A DNA stretch of 64,000 nt from Blautia glucerasea (GCF_020537505.1 NZ_JAJBMO010000021.1:1-64000); one strand, 5' to 3'. Counted from the first letter of the stretch, positions 1-9,157 are shown. Notes: generated from the letters alone by a model not told the origin. A program made the numbers and translations.

Positions 1-56
1 CCCATTGTCCGAATGCGTCCCTCTTCGACGAACTTTTCAACCCACAAAATAGCAAC
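1..56. repeat. Right end of a palindromic intergenic repeat (copy 1, cut by window edge)
   Basis: These 56 bases match positions 32562-32616 with only three substitutions and one single-base gap. In the second copy the same bases form the right end of a long inverted repeat. Here the rest of the element lies outside the window. Both copies sit directly beyond a terminator hairpin with a GGCC/TTGCG stem that ends a minus-strand gene. Confidence 0.85.
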
Positions 57-62
57 AGTAAA

Positions 63-117
63 AATGGCCCTTGCGGACCGTAAGCACTTATAAAATGCTT
101 ACATCGCAAAGGCCATT
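63..117 (-). terminator. Rho-independent terminator of azlCD
   Basis: On the minus strand AATGGCC with a following TTTGCG pairs with CGCAA and GGCCATT, with an inner TAAGCA/TGCTTA stem, and runs into a short T tract. The stem overlaps the last codons and the stop of azlD. Confidence 0.75.
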
Positions 118-416
118 ATTCTTTCTACAATAAATACTGCGCCACAGGCCAAAAGGGCTACGGTGAGTAAGCTCTTCTCTTTATATGCTGCAATCAGGGC
201 TACGATGAATCCCACTACCGCAGAAATCACACTGGCGGTAGCGGACAGGATTGCAGGGAAGGTCATGGCTGCCAGGCATGCGTAGGGCACGTAGAATAGG
301 AAGGATTTTACGAAAGGATTGGTAATTTCCTTCTTGGCCAGAGCCAGAGGCAGCATTCGGATCAAATATGTAACTCCTGCCATAACCAGGATATAAATAT
401 AAACATTAGGCTTCAT
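99..416 (-). CDS. azlD: AzlD-family branched-chain amino acid transport small subunit
   Basis: This 105-residue, very hydrophobic protein has about four membrane segments and matches the small AzlD subunit that works with AzlC to export branched-chain amino acids or analogues such as azaleucine. The ATG at 416 is chosen because AAGGAGG lies just before it; an upstream ATG at 434 has no ribosome site. The gene overlaps the end of azlC by 11 bases, the usual translational coupling of this pair. A terminator follows immediately. The substrate in this organism cannot be told from sequence. Confidence 0.85.
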   Translation of the reverse strand: MKPNVYIYILVMAGVTYLIRMLPLALAKKEITNPFVKSFLFYVPYACLAAMTFPAILSATASVISAVVGFIVALIAAYKEKSLLTVALLACGAVFIVERIMAFAM

Positions 417-1131
417 GAGCTTCCTCCTTGGCATTCTCTTCTTCCATCGGGCAGAGCCATGCTGCCAGTCCGGCTACCAGAATTGTAGTGATAATGATCA
501 CAAATCCGGATGACACTTTTGATAATACAGGAATCCAGGCAAATAATGCGCTCACCGCCATGGCTCCAAGTACGACCAGAAGCACAGCTCTGTTTGTCTT
601 AGATGGCGGAATGATAACTGCCAGGAACATTCCATAGATGGCAACACCAAGTGCACTCATAATAAAATCAGGAAGAATACTTCCGGAGATGGCACCCAGC
701 AGGGTTCCAATGGTCCATCCTGGAATTGCCACGCTCATAACTCCGTAATTATAGAAGGCACTGACTTTCCCCGGTTTACTGGCACTGACTCCGAAAATCT
801 CGTCCGTCACGCCAAATGCTACGCCATAACGGTGTCCCCATGGCTCGTCACGCCGCAGCTTCTGGGAAAGGGAAAAGGACATCAGACAGTATCTTAAATT
901 GATGATCAACTGGGTAAGTGCCATTTCCCATAGGGAACCTCCAGCTATAATAATGTCAAGACCAGCGAACTGTCCAGCAGACGTCAGGTTTGTCAGTGAA
1001 ATGAGAACAGCCTGCCAGATGGTCAGACCCCCCTGCACGGCCATCATTCCAAACGTAAAGGAAACTGCCAGATATCCCAGACCAATAGGGATTCCATCTG
1101 TAATTCCCTGTTTAAAGCTCTCTTTTTTCAT
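406..1131 (-). CDS. azlC: AzlC-family branched-chain amino acid permease large subunit
   Basis: A 241-residue membrane protein that begins MKKESFKQGITDGIPIGLGY, the typical AzlC N-terminus, with the family's DGIPIGLGY and FGVTDEIF-type segments and several membrane helices. It forms the exporter with the overlapping azlD. The start at 1131 follows GGAGG by eight bases; a longer in-frame extension upstream to 1281 covers a structured leader and is unlikely to be translated. The leader holds three mutually complementary segments (1213-1266), which suggests attenuation control. Confidence 0.87.
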   Translation of the reverse strand: MKKESFKQGITDGIPIGLGYLAVSFTFGMMAVQGGLTIWQAVLISLTNLTSAGQFAGLDIIIAGGSLWEMALTQLIINLRYCLMSFSLSQKLRRDEPWGHRYGVAFGVTDEIFGVSASKPGKVSAFYNYGVMSVAIPGWTIGTLLGAISGSILPDFIMSALGVAIYGMFLAVIIPPSKTNRAVLLVVLGAMAVSALFAWIPVLSKVSSGFVIIITTILVAGLAAWLCPMEEENAKEEAHEA

Positions 1132-1212
1132 AAGAGATTTCCTCCGGTTTCTTCCGCCTGACTTTTTATTCCCCAAAAAGATTCTATCTTTCCCATATAT
1201 TTCAGAGATATT

Positions 1213-1266
1213 CCCAGGCTTTTTTTCGCGTAAATAGCCTGGGAAGCATCCTTTACCTCCCAGGCT
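1213..1266 (-). promoter_or_regulatory. Alternative-hairpin leader of azlCD
   Basis: On the minus-strand transcript AGCCTGGG (1266-1259), CCCAGGCT (1243-1236) and again AGCCTGGG (1220-1213) follow one another. The middle segment can pair perfectly with either neighbour, so two hairpins exclude each other. The element lies 82 to 135 bases before the azlC start. The rest of the gap up to 1493 shows no gene. Confidence 0.5.
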
Positions 1267-1493
1267 TTCTAATTGTAGCACTTTACATTGATAAATACAA
1301 CCCTGACTAACACTTTTGGGCGATTTTCACATATCTGCTTCAAAGTAATTCTTTATCATTACAAGCACTTTCTTAATTTTTCTTTAACAGCTTTCCACAA
1401 TCTAATAATACATCCTCACCGTCAGTCCATAAACAGTTATTTTTTATAACAATAATGACATTTTCCAAGGATTTTTATTCTTTTTATGATAAT

Positions 1494-2129
1494 TTACTCT
1501 GCATAAATCTTCTCAGGCGGTAACCCTGCTGCCTTTGTCAGATAATACACCGCATCCGCAGCCACGCACACCACATTCTCTTCATGCATAAATTCTGTAA
1601 TCTCTGAGTCAAAGAGCATGTTTGCCTGGGCATCAAATTCCTCGTCCTTGTCCCAGAAAAGTACCGCTATATTAAGAAATGGAAATACAGGAAGCACATA
1701 TCCAGCATCTCCCTGAGGCAATGGTGTTCCGCCCAGAATCTCACAGGCTTTTTTTAATTCTGCAATTTTGCCAGAAAAGATTTCCTGAAGCCGTGAGAGG
1801 ATCGTTCTCCGATATGCCGCCTCAAATGGATAAACACGTTTCACCTGCCGGAACGCCACCAGATTTCCAGAAGCAGCAGGATGCTCTGCTGCATAATAAA
1901 ACGTATTATAAATATTCATCACCGTATCAAACCCAGGCCGCACCCCCTGATCCGTGATCCTGCCATCCCGCCTGTCAATCCTCAGCTTTCTGGAAAAGTA
2001 TGTAATATAGAGAGCCTCTTCGTCTGCCTCTAAATTGAATTTCCGAATCAGCACATCCTGATCCATATCAAGAAATTTCTGCCGCCAGTTCTCGATTACC
2101 TGCTCATAATTGGACCTATCTGCCTTCAC
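1494..2129 (-). CDS. DUF3786-type protein
   Basis: A soluble 211-residue protein resembling the DUF3786 family, which is common in anaerobes; its function is not known. The C-terminal half carries the family-like segment with FLNIAVLFWDKDEEFDAQANMLF (residues roughly 155-176) where a hydrophobic strand is followed by acidic residues. Translation very likely starts at GTG 2129, eight bases after CAGGAGG. No membrane segment or cysteine cluster is present. It stands alone downstream of the selenium-module terminator and in the same direction. Confidence 0.65.
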   Translation of the reverse strand: MKADRSNYEQVIENWRQKFLDMDQDVLIRKFNLEADEEALYITYFSRKLRIDRRDGRITDQGVRPGFDTVMNIYNTFYYAAEHPAASGNLVAFRQVKRVYPFEAAYRRTILSRLQEIFSGKIAELKKACEILGGTPLPQGDAGYVLPVFPFLNIAVLFWDKDEEFDAQANMLFDSEITEFMHEENVVCVAADAVYYLTKAAGLPPEKIYAE

Positions 2130-2268
2130 CTGTGCACCTCCTGAAATAATATTCTTCCCCCTATTGTCTCAGCCTTCCATGATTTCATTTTAACAAAACC
2201 AAAAGAAATAAGCAATAAAACGCCACGATATAAAACACGCTCTGCGAAATCCCCGTTACCCGCATAAA

Positions 2269-2300
2269 AAAGAGAACCGATAGCAGTACTGGTCCTCTTT
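2269..2300 (-). terminator. Terminator after the DUF3343 gene
   Basis: Minus-strand stem AAAGAGGACC / GGTTCTCTTT with loop AGTACTGCTATC followed by a run of T. It closes the yedE-tusA-DUF3343 unit seven bases after the last stop codon. Confidence 0.8.
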
Positions 2301-2306
2301 CTTATT

Positions 2307-2549
2307 TTAACTATGCCATATGACCTGAAATCTTCCGTTTTCAAGTATTTCCGCCAGTTGCTCCAGTTCGTCGGAGTGCCAGTTTTCTGCTGTTTCCGGG
2401 GAACCGGCAAATTTTACACAGGTTCCGCAGGAAGAGCTTAAATTTCTTGGCACCGGCATGATCACTGCCGGATAGCCTTCTTTTTCACATTTTTTCTTAA
2501 ATGCCATTGCCCCGAAATGGGAAAAAAAAGTGGCTATGTAGTCTCCCAT
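2307..2549 (-). CDS. DUF3343 putative Se/S carrier-like protein
   Basis: An 80-residue protein of the DUF3343 type. Its core PVPRNLSSSCGTCV places C41 and C44 in a CxxC pair, which could carry sulfur or selenium as a persulfide or perselenide. The start codon overlaps the stop of the TusA-like gene in TAATG, so the two are co-translated. Together with YedE, TusA-like protein and the class V aminotransferase next door it belongs to a module repeatedly linked to selenium handling in anaerobes. The carrier role is inferred from family and context. Confidence 0.75.
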   Translation of the reverse strand: MGDYIATFFSHFGAMAFKKKCEKEGYPAVIMPVPRNLSSSCGTCVKFAGSPETAENWHSDELEQLAEILENGRFQVIWHS

Positions 2550-2755
2550 TATTTCTCCAGTGTGAGGATGAAATCTTCGTCCTCTTCTTTTACAGAAACC
2601 TTATATCCCTGATGCAGGGCAAAACGGGATACGTTTTCTTTAGCTGTTACGTTATCTACCATTACAGTGTAAGCCTTCTCGCCTGATGCCAGCGCATTCT
2701 TGGTGCGGATCACTGGTTCCGGACAGGAAAGTCCTCTTGCGTCGATTGTTTTCAT
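2549..2755 (-). CDS. TusA/SirA-like sulfur (selenium) carrier protein
   Basis: A 68-residue TusA-family protein. The N-terminus carries DARGLSCPEP with C11, the conserved CPxP cysteine that takes up sulfane sulfur. The start at 2755 follows AAAGGAG; a longer reading frame upstream lacks a ribosome site. It lies 174 bases after yedE and overlaps the DUF3343 gene by one base. In this setting the cysteine probably carries sulfur or selenium delivered through YedE or the nearby desulfurase. Confidence 0.85.
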   Translation of the reverse strand: MKTIDARGLSCPEPVIRTKNALASGEKAYTVMVDNVTAKENVSRFALHQGYKVSVKEEDEDFILTLEK

Positions 2756-2929
2756 AGAATAAAATCTCCTTTTACAATTGTATTTCACTGCTTCAAAATA
2801 AGCTGTCATAATATTACTATTCATCATTTTCATAAGAACCTCCCAGAAAACATTGCCTGTAGTAACCAGTAACAGCTTTGTCCTCTTTTTGGCTCTCATC
2901 TTCTTCCCATATCACATTTCTTAAGCTCT

Positions 2930-4009
2930 TTACGCTTCACTCTTTCTCATAGAGTTTACAGCAGCAATTACGATCAAAACTATAAATCCAATAACTACAG
3001 CGATTTTTCCATTTGCAGTAGGACCTTCTCCAGAGGAAGCAAGTCCAAAGTTATGTGCCACAGCAGCACCTGCCATCAGACCCAATACGGTAATTGCAGA
3101 GTCTGTATTTCCCTCTCCTGCCAGTACCAGCTGACGAAGCGGGCACCCCCCAAGAAGGACGCATCCAAATCCTGCCAGCGCCATTCCAAGTGCATTCCAA
3201 AGACCGTCTGTGTGTGCAATTGGCTGACCTGCAAATCCAGGATTGAAATATCCAAGGACCATATTTCCAATAAGTGCACTTACCAGAATTGCAATAAATC
3301 CAAGCAGCAGCTTCCACTCTCCAAAAAGAACTACGTCACGGATTCCGCCAACCATGCAAAGACGGGTTCTCTGTGCCATGACTCCTACCAGAAGTCCTGC
3401 GATCAGGGAAATGGCGATTGCGGCATGTTTTGCACCAGGACCGCCGTCTGCTTCTGTGAAATGGATAAATGCCGGGGCTGCAATAAGAAGCACAAGAATT
3501 CCGATTTCTACTACTGGGAAAATACCGCCTTCAACTGGCTGCATTTTATAAGAGCGTTTCAGGGTGTAGCCTTTTTTCAGGAAAAATACACCGGCAAGAA
3601 TTCCTGCTATAAACCCGATCAATCCGAAAATGGCGTTGAAATCACCGCCTGCCAGACGAAGGATCATACGGAACGGACAGCCAAGGAACATCAGGCAGCC
3701 GATCATAACGAACATTCCGATCACGAAACGGGTAACTGGGGCAGAGCCGCCTCTTGGCTTGAATTCCTTAGTTGCAAGGGCCAGAATGCAGGAGCCAAGT
3801 ACCAGGCCTACAATTTCCGGACGGATATACTGTACCGCTGCTGCGCTGTGGAATCCAAGTGCACCTGTAGTATCACGCAGAAAACAGGCGATACAAAAGC
3901 CCATGTTTGCAGGATTTCCAAAATACACCAGTGCTACTGCAATGATTCCGATGATGACGCCTGCGCCAATGATCACAGGTGTCTCTTTCTTTGACAATGT
4001 TTCTTTCAT
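2930..4009 (-). CDS. yedE: YedE-family putative selenium transporter
   Basis: A 359-residue polytopic membrane protein with two homologous YeeE/YedE halves. Each half carries a GCPxR signature (GCPFR near residue 111, GCPLR near 289), and there are further cysteine segments MGFCIACFLRD and RTRLCMVGG. YedE proteins of this type co-occur with selenium-use genes and are thought to import a selenium or thiosulfate-like species. Gene order yedE, TusA-like, DUF3343 is typical. It is divergent from the aminotransferase at 4168 across a 158-base promoter region. The exact substrate is inference. Confidence 0.85.
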   Translation of the reverse strand: MKETLSKKETPVIIGAGVIIGIIAVALVYFGNPANMGFCIACFLRDTTGALGFHSAAAVQYIRPEIVGLVLGSCILALATKEFKPRGGSAPVTRFVIGMFVMIGCLMFLGCPFRMILRLAGGDFNAIFGLIGFIAGILAGVFFLKKGYTLKRSYKMQPVEGGIFPVVEIGILVLLIAAPAFIHFTEADGGPGAKHAAIAISLIAGLLVGVMAQRTRLCMVGGIRDVVLFGEWKLLLGFIAILVSALIGNMVLGYFNPGFAGQPIAHTDGLWNALGMALAGFGCVLLGGCPLRQLVLAGEGNTDSAITVLGLMAGAAVAHNFGLASSGEGPTANGKIAVVIGFIVLIVIAAVNSMRKSEA

Positions 4010-4167
4010 ACTCTTTCCTCCTTATACAACTGTCAAATCTTTCCTTTATTTTAGCATTTTTTATCAGAAAGCTCTAATTGATTATGTGGGATTATTTTTA
4101 AGATTTATAGATATTTTCAATAGATTATGGTATGATTGAAGAATAGAGCTTAAGAAAGGATCTAACA

Positions 4168-5466
4168 ATGAACCGAATTTACCTCGACCAGGCCAGCACC
4201 TCTTTTCCCAAGGCTCCGGGTGTTGCGCAGGCTATGATGAATTATCTGACTATGAATGGAGTCAACGTGAACCGCGGCTGTTATTCCAGCGCTTACTCAG
4301 CGGAGGAAATTGTGTATGAGACACGGCAGCTTCTGGCAGAACTTTTCCACTTTTCCAAATGTAAGAACGTGATTTTTACACCGAATGTCACCACCAGCCT
4401 CAACTTCATTTTAAAAGGATTTTTTAAACCTGGTGACCACATTCTGGTTTCAGCCATGGAACATAATGCAGTTATGCGCCCGGTGGTACAGCTGGCTTCT
4501 AAAGGAGTTTTATTTGACCGGATTCCCTGCCGCGAAGATGGATCTATGATTCTCGAAAAGGTGGAAGAACTGATAAAACCTGAAACAAAAGCAATCGTTA
4601 CTTTGCATGCTTCCAATGTCTGTGGAACCAGAATGCCCCTGGACATCCTTGGTGAAATCTGTCAGCGGCATCATCTCTTTTTTATTGTAGATTCTGCGCA
4701 GACAGCGGGGATCGTGCCAATTGATATGGAGAGAATACATATTGATGCACTGGCTTTTACTGGGCATAAAGGACTTCGGGGGCCCCAGGGAACTGGAGGT
4801 TTTCTGGTATCCCAGGAGCTGGCAGAACAGATGGAACCACTGATTTCCGGAGGAACAGGAAGCGTGTCCCATACAGAAAAGCTTCCTGATTTTCTGCCGG
4901 ACCGTTTCGAATCGGGAACACCTAACCTGCCAGGGATTTATGGGCTGCATGAGGCGCTTTTATTTTTGAAAACGCAGTCTCTGGCAGCTGAATCTGCGAT
5001 TCCTTCCACAAGCACCAATAAACACATTGATTACGTATATTCTTCCAACACAGATGCCGCTAACTCTTACCTAAATAAAACTTTATTCACAGATGGCAAC
5101 CTATTTGCTTCCCCTATGCAGGCAATATGCGAAAAGGAATTATCCCTCACCGGATATTTTCTTGAGCAGCTGCAAGCACTAGACGATACTGGCAAATCCA
5201 TCCGTATTATTGGTAAAAAAGATCTTACTGACCGTAATGCTGTGGTTTCCATCCAGACACCGGAGATTGACATGTCCCAGGTGGCATGGCAATTGGATAG
5301 CAAATATGGAGTTATGACCAGAGTAGGACTGCACTGCGCACCTAACGCTCACAAAACCCTTGGTACTTACCCAGCCGGAACCATCCGCTTCTCCTTTGGG
5401 CCGGAAAATACAAAAGATGAGCTGGATTTTGCCATCCAGGGGCTAAAAGAAATTCTAAATCTGTAA
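4168..5466 (+). CDS. Class V aminotransferase / cysteine desulfurase-like enzyme
   Basis: A 432-residue PLP enzyme of the SufS/CsdB type. TGHKG supplies the PLP lysine K201, VDSAQTAG the PLP-binding Asp region, and the C-terminal loop holds the candidate catalytic C390 ([12 protein letters not shown]). It may release sulfur from cysteine or selenium from selenocysteine. The protein is longer than the usual ~380 residues because a low-complexity stretch at about 272-315 (rich in Ser, Thr, Asn) interrupts the small domain. It faces yedE and precedes the LysR gene, as in selenium clusters with the EF2568-type protein. Confidence 0.85.
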   Translation: MNRIYLDQASTSFPKAPGVAQAMMNYLTMNGVNVNRGCYSSAYSAEEIVYETRQLLAELFHFSKCKNVIFTPNVTTSLNFILKGFFKPGDHILVSAMEHNAVMRPVVQLASKGVLFDRIPCREDGSMILEKVEELIKPETKAIVTLHASNVCGTRMPLDILGEICQRHHLFFIVDSAQTAGIVPIDMERIHIDALAFTGHKGLRGPQGTGGFLVSQELAEQMEPLISGGTGSVSHTEKLPDFLPDRFESGTPNLPGIYGLHEALLFLKTQSLAAESAIPSTSTNKHIDYVYSSNTDAANSYLNKTLFTDGNLFASPMQAICEKELSLTGYFLEQLQALDDTGKSIRIIGKKDLTDRNAVVSIQTPEIDMSQVAWQLDSKYGVMTRVGLHCAPNAHKTLGTYPAGTIRFSFGPENTKDELDFAIQGLKEILNL

Positions 5467-5584
5467 AACTATGCCAGAAACTTTTTATGCGCTTTCCCTA
5501 TAATTTGCTTTCACTTTTTTATTGTAGATTCTTAATTATATTTTTAATGACAACCATTTTCACTATTTTACCTTAAGAAAGGAA

Positions 5585-5598
5585 GCAGTAGTTACTGC
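5585..5598 (+). promoter_or_regulatory. Small palindrome between ribosome site and LysR start
   Basis: GCAGTA-GT-TACTGC lies between AAAGGAA (5578-5584) and the ATG at 5611. The ribosome site is otherwise about 26 bases from the start, so a hairpin or a bound regulator here could affect translation or autoregulation. Confidence 0.35.
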
Positions 5599-5610
5599 AC
5601 CAATATTACT

Positions 5611-6513
5611 ATGGAATTTAAACAATTAGAAGCCTTCGTCGCCGTAGTCGAAAATAAAAGCTTCTCTGAAGCTGCCCGCCAGCTGAATCTGACTCAGCCC
5701 ACCATCAGCGCACACATTATTTCCCTGGAACAGGAATTGAATTCGCGCCTGCTGATCCGCACCACCAAGAAGCTGACTATCACCCAGCGGGGGCTTCAGC
5801 TCTACGACTGCGCTTCCAATATCCTGAACATGCGCAGCAACATTATTGAAGAGTTCACCGGGCAAAACAAAAAGATCATTGACCTGGCCGTTTCCACCAT
5901 TCCCTCTTCCTATCTTCTGCCAGACATTCTCAGTGCCTTTACCAGCCAGATCCCGGACATCTACTTCCACTCCTGGCAGTCCGACAGTCTTGGTGCCGTA
6001 GCAAGAGTTCTGGATGGCAGCGTGGATCTGGCTCTGGTGGGAAATACCTTCGACGAGCCAGACTGCCATTTCATTCCCTTTTGTCAGGATAAACTTGTGA
6101 TCGCCACTCCGGTGAATGAACATTTTCTTCAATATGAGAAAAAAGCAGCCTCTGGTACCCTTGATTTTTCAGATTTTCTCCAGGAGCCATTTATTATGCG
6201 CGAAACCGGGTCCGGCACAAAAAAGGAAATCGACCGCTATCTGGAAAAACACCACATTCCAGATTCCACCCTGCACATTGTTGCCAGAATGAATGACCTG
6301 GAAGCCATCCGCAAATCCGTGGCAGGCGGACTTGGCATCTCTATTCTCTCCGCCTGCTCCGCCAAGGACCTGTCCGCCACCCACCAGATCCTCATGTTTC
6401 CCCTGAACCACGAATCTGCCATGCGGACCTTCTACATCGTCTACAGCAAAAACCGGATTCTGAAGCCCCATGTAAAGCAGTTTTTGAAATTTGTGAAGAA
6501 TTTTTACCAGTAA
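5611..6513 (+). CDS. LysR-family regulator, selenium-metabolism type
   Basis: A 300-residue LysR-type regulator. Residues 1-60 hold the winged helix-turn-helix (MEFKQLEAFVAVVENKSFSE with AARQLNLTQPTISAHI), followed by a periplasmic-binding-like effector domain. Its position directly after the class V aminotransferase and opposite yedE/TusA-like/DUF3343 is the arrangement seen for selenium-metabolism LysR proteins, so it probably controls this module. The inducer is not visible. A bidirectional terminator separates it from the converging L25 gene. Confidence 0.85.
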   Translation: MEFKQLEAFVAVVENKSFSEAARQLNLTQPTISAHIISLEQELNSRLLIRTTKKLTITQRGLQLYDCASNILNMRSNIIEEFTGQNKKIIDLAVSTIPSSYLLPDILSAFTSQIPDIYFHSWQSDSLGAVARVLDGSVDLALVGNTFDEPDCHFIPFCQDKLVIATPVNEHFLQYEKKAASGTLDFSDFLQEPFIMRETGSGTKKEIDRYLEKHHIPDSTLHIVARMNDLEAIRKSVAGGLGISILSACSAKDLSATHQILMFPLNHESAMRTFYIVYSKNRILKPHVKQFLKFVKNFYQ

Positions 6514-6565
6514 TCGTTTCTGTACATTGTTTGCGATGTACTAGGAATGCCAAAATCAGCAAAAA

Positions 6566-6602
6566 GGAAGCTGCCCACCGCATTTCCAGTGAACAGCTTC
6601 CC
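6566..6602. terminator. Bidirectional terminator between LysR and L25 genes
   Basis: GGAAGCTG pairs with CAGCTTCC across a 21-base loop, with T tracts on both strands (TTTT after it on plus, TTTTT on minus). It serves both converging genes. Confidence 0.85.
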
Positions 6603-6648
6603 TTTTCATTCACACATATTCAATTCATTTCAAATAACTGCCGCCAGC

Positions 6649-7242
6649 TTATTTCTCCTCAGCAGCCTCTTCTGTATCTGTCTCCGTCTCCGGTACAACA
6701 TTATGAACTACTGTGACAGTTGCAATAACAGCGTCCAGATCCGTGGTGATGTGGATGTTTTTATTCTTAGCGATCTCAAGGTCTTTCACACGGAGAGTAT
6801 CACCAATCTTCATGCCGGCAACATCAACCTTGATCTTGTCAACCAGATCTGCCGGGAGTGCTTTGTATGCTACTTCTTTTAACTCATCCTGCAGAACGCC
6901 GGACATAACCTTCTCTTCATTTTCCAGAATGATCTCAGCAGTGGAATGAACCATCTCATTGCTTACCAGGGCCTGGAAATCTACCTCTTCTACTGTATGT
7001 GCAAGTGGATTATAATCAACTTCCTTAATCAGCGCATCGTAGGTCTTGCCATCCAGCTCCAGCATTACCTGGCTGCCCTTGTTATTGTTCTTCAGAAGAG
7101 CTTCTATTTCCTTCTTGGTGAACTTAAGGGGAATGGAACCTTCGATTTCTCTGCCGAACAGGTTACCTGTTACGTATCCTTCTCTTCTTAATCTCTTAGC
7201 TTTGACGTCCATGCTTCTTTTTTCAGCTTTTAAAGTATTCAT
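6649..7242 (-). CDS. rplY: Ribosomal protein L25 / general stress protein Ctc
   Basis: A 197-residue L25/Ctc protein with the N-terminal 5S-rRNA-binding domain (about 1-90, starting MNTLKAEKRSMDVKAKRLRR) and the C-terminal TL5-like beta domain with an acidic tail. It binds 5S rRNA in the large ribosomal subunit and in Firmicutes is often stress induced. TTGGAGG precedes the start. The 214-base gap upstream to the ABC gene at 7457 shows no further gene. Confidence 0.88.
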   Translation of the reverse strand: MNTLKAEKRSMDVKAKRLRREGYVTGNLFGREIEGSIPLKFTKKEIEALLKNNNKGSQVMLELDGKTYDALIKEVDYNPLAHTVEEVDFQALVSNEMVHSTAEIILENEEKVMSGVLQDELKEVAYKALPADLVDKIKVDVAGMKIGDTLRVKDLEIAKNKNIHITTDLDAVIATVTVVHNVVPETETDTEEAAEEK

Positions 7243-7456
7243 TTATCTTTTCCTCCAAAATTCTGAAACGCTTAGCAGCCTTCAACAAAGAGGTTTTGTT
7301 AAGTACTTCTTTTTTCTTTTTACGTCCCTTATTATAGCCACCTGTCCGGATTATGATTAACCAAACATATTTTTTTTTGGAGGATTTTTTTGGTAAAATC
7401 TGCTCTTGTTTTTTCAGGAAAATAGAAGTATAAAATAAGTGGATCACTCAAAATTT

Positions 7457-8074
7457 TCAGGCAGCATCTATCTCTGCCATAAAAGGCAGTTTTCTCTCTG
7501 CAACCTGTTCCAATAATGTATTGCTGTGAGATACCACGATTAACCCGATTTCACGCCTTTTTACTTCTTCTAACAGGAAATTCCAGATCTGGCTTTGTGT
7601 GATCAGATCCAGCATGGTACTGATTTCATCTGCGATCAGAAACCTTGTCTCTTTTCTCAATGCCCTTGCAATACAGAAACGCTGCAATTCCCCTCCGGAC
7701 AATTCCTGGGGATACCGGTTCATCCAATCTTCCTCAATTCCCAGCCCCTCTATGATCCGCTCTTCAACCGTTCCGCCGTCAGACAAAATTTTCTCCATTT
7801 TCAATCTGGGATTCACAGCCTTTTCCGGATGCTGCCAGATCATCTGCACGGGGCAATACCCTTTATTCGGCAGAGGCTTTCCATCCAGCAAAACCTGACC
7901 TTTGCACGGTTTTAAATAACCAGCGAGGATTTTGCACAATGTTGTTTTCCCATAACCGCTTGGTCCCGGTATCCATACTCTTTCGTTGTTTTCCACCTTG
8001 AAATTTATATTTGAAAAAAGTTCTCCCCCTTTTCCACTATACGAAAATGAAATGTCCTTCGCTTCCAGAATCAT
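7457..8074 (-). CDS. Nik/Opp-type ABC importer ATPase 2 (system 1)
   Basis: A 205-residue ABC ATPase with Walker A GPSGYGKTT, signature LSGGELQR and Walker B FLIADE. It is short for an OppF/NikE protein and lacks the C-terminal oligopeptide extension. The start MILEAKDISFSY at 8074 follows AAAGGAG; the frame continues upstream to 8185 over the previous gene's end but without a ribosome site. It is last in the five-gene system 1 operon (binding protein, two permeases, two ATPases). Confidence 0.85.
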   Translation of the reverse strand: MILEAKDISFSYSGKGGELFSNINFKVENNERVWIPGPSGYGKTTLCKILAGYLKPCKGQVLLDGKPLPNKGYCPVQMIWQHPEKAVNPRLKMEKILSDGGTVEERIIEGLGIEEDWMNRYPQELSGGELQRFCIARALRKETRFLIADEISTMLDLITQSQIWNFLLEEVKRREIGLIVVSHSNTLLEQVAERKLPFMAEIDAA

Positions 8075-8138
8075 ATTTTTACTCCTTTTTTCGATTACTT
8101 CGTCACAAATTATATTCCCATTGCCAGCGATACCGGTA

Positions 8139-9116
8139 TTAATTGTTTTCCTCCACAATCTGACCAGAAATTGATTTGCGTTCACAATACCTGACGCATC
8201 TTACACTTCCACATCCAACCTGTACCATTGGAATTTCTCCCTTACACCGGTCCTGCTTCCAGCTGCATCTCGGTTCAAAAGGGCATCCCTCTGGCATATC
8301 CTTCACATAGGGCTGCGTTCCTGCAAGCGGAGTAAATCCATTCTGCGGAAGCGCCCGCCACAACGCTTTCGTATAAGGATGCCGCAAGGTTTCTTCTGTA
8401 CGGAAATCCGAAACCGGAGCCTCCTCCACTGTTTTTCCGGCATAAAATACCACGATCCGGTCTGCCACCTGAAGTGCCAGCTCAATGTCATGTGTGATCA
8501 AAAGGACGCCATTACCTTCATCTGCAAACCTCCTGAAATCCTCCATAGACTTTTTCGCCAGCTCCAGATCCATTCCAGGCGTTGGCTCATCTGCAATGAT
8601 CAGCTTCGGATTTCCCATCAGTGCCGTAGTCAAAAGGATTCTCCTGGTCATTCCCCCGGAACATTCGAAAGGATATTTTTCTTCTGTATTTTCAGGTAAT
8701 CCATATCTCTTAAAAAGCTTTTTCTGTAGACTGCCTGCTTTTTTACCAGCTTTTCCACGAACCTGTTTCCCCACCTTCATAAGAGGATCCAGATACATAG
8801 TGCTCTGGGGCACAAAAGCAATCTCATTTCCCCGAAGTTTCCTAATTTTGCTTTCATCAAGAGTCTCCCCCTGAAATTTTACATTTCCAGATACTCTGGC
8901 ATTATAAGGCAGAATTCCCATGATTGCATGTGCCAGAAGGCTTTTGCCAGAGCCGCTTGACCCAACAACCGCTACCAGTTCTCCTTTCCGCACCGCCACA
9001 GACAAACCTGAGATAACCGGAAGCCAGCTCTGGCGGCTGCTTTTCCCCTCATATTGGAGGAATGAAACCGAAAGTTCTTCTATTTCCAGTATTTTTTTCT
9101 TATTTGTACAACTCAT
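8139..9116 (-). CDS. Nik/Opp-type ABC importer ATPase 1 (system 1)
   Basis: A 325-residue OppD/NikD-type ATPase. Walker A is GSSGSGKS, Walker B LIIADEPT, and the signature motif is CSGGM rather than LSGGQ, a variant also seen in NikD-like proteins. The C-terminal tail has the cysteine-rich oligopeptide-transporter segment (CPFEPRCSWKQDRC). It pairs with the shorter ATPase downstream to energise the two permeases of system 1. Confidence 0.87.
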   Translation of the reverse strand: MSCTNKKKILEIEELSVSFLQYEGKSSRQSWLPVISGLSVAVRKGELVAVVGSSGSGKSLLAHAIMGILPYNARVSGNVKFQGETLDESKIRKLRGNEIAFVPQSTMYLDPLMKVGKQVRGKAGKKAGSLQKKLFKRYGLPENTEEKYPFECSGGMTRRILLTTALMGNPKLIIADEPTPGMDLELAKKSMEDFRRFADEGNGVLLITHDIELALQVADRIVVFYAGKTVEEAPVSDFRTEETLRHPYTKALWRALPQNGFTPLAGTQPYVKDMPEGCPFEPRCSWKQDRCKGEIPMVQVGCGSVRCVRYCERKSISGQIVEENN

Positions 9117-9157
9117 ATCTTTTCACCCGTTACCGGATAACGGCCTCCTGCTCTTCT

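Noticed and set aside
3053..3994. Long plus-strand frame opposite yedE
   Set aside because: It is the mirror of the yedE coding frame, rich in Cys and Lys, with no start site or homology.
7245..7447. Short lysine-rich frame upstream of the L25 gene
   Set aside because: It overlaps the L25 start region, is very basic and of low complexity, and has no ribosome site.
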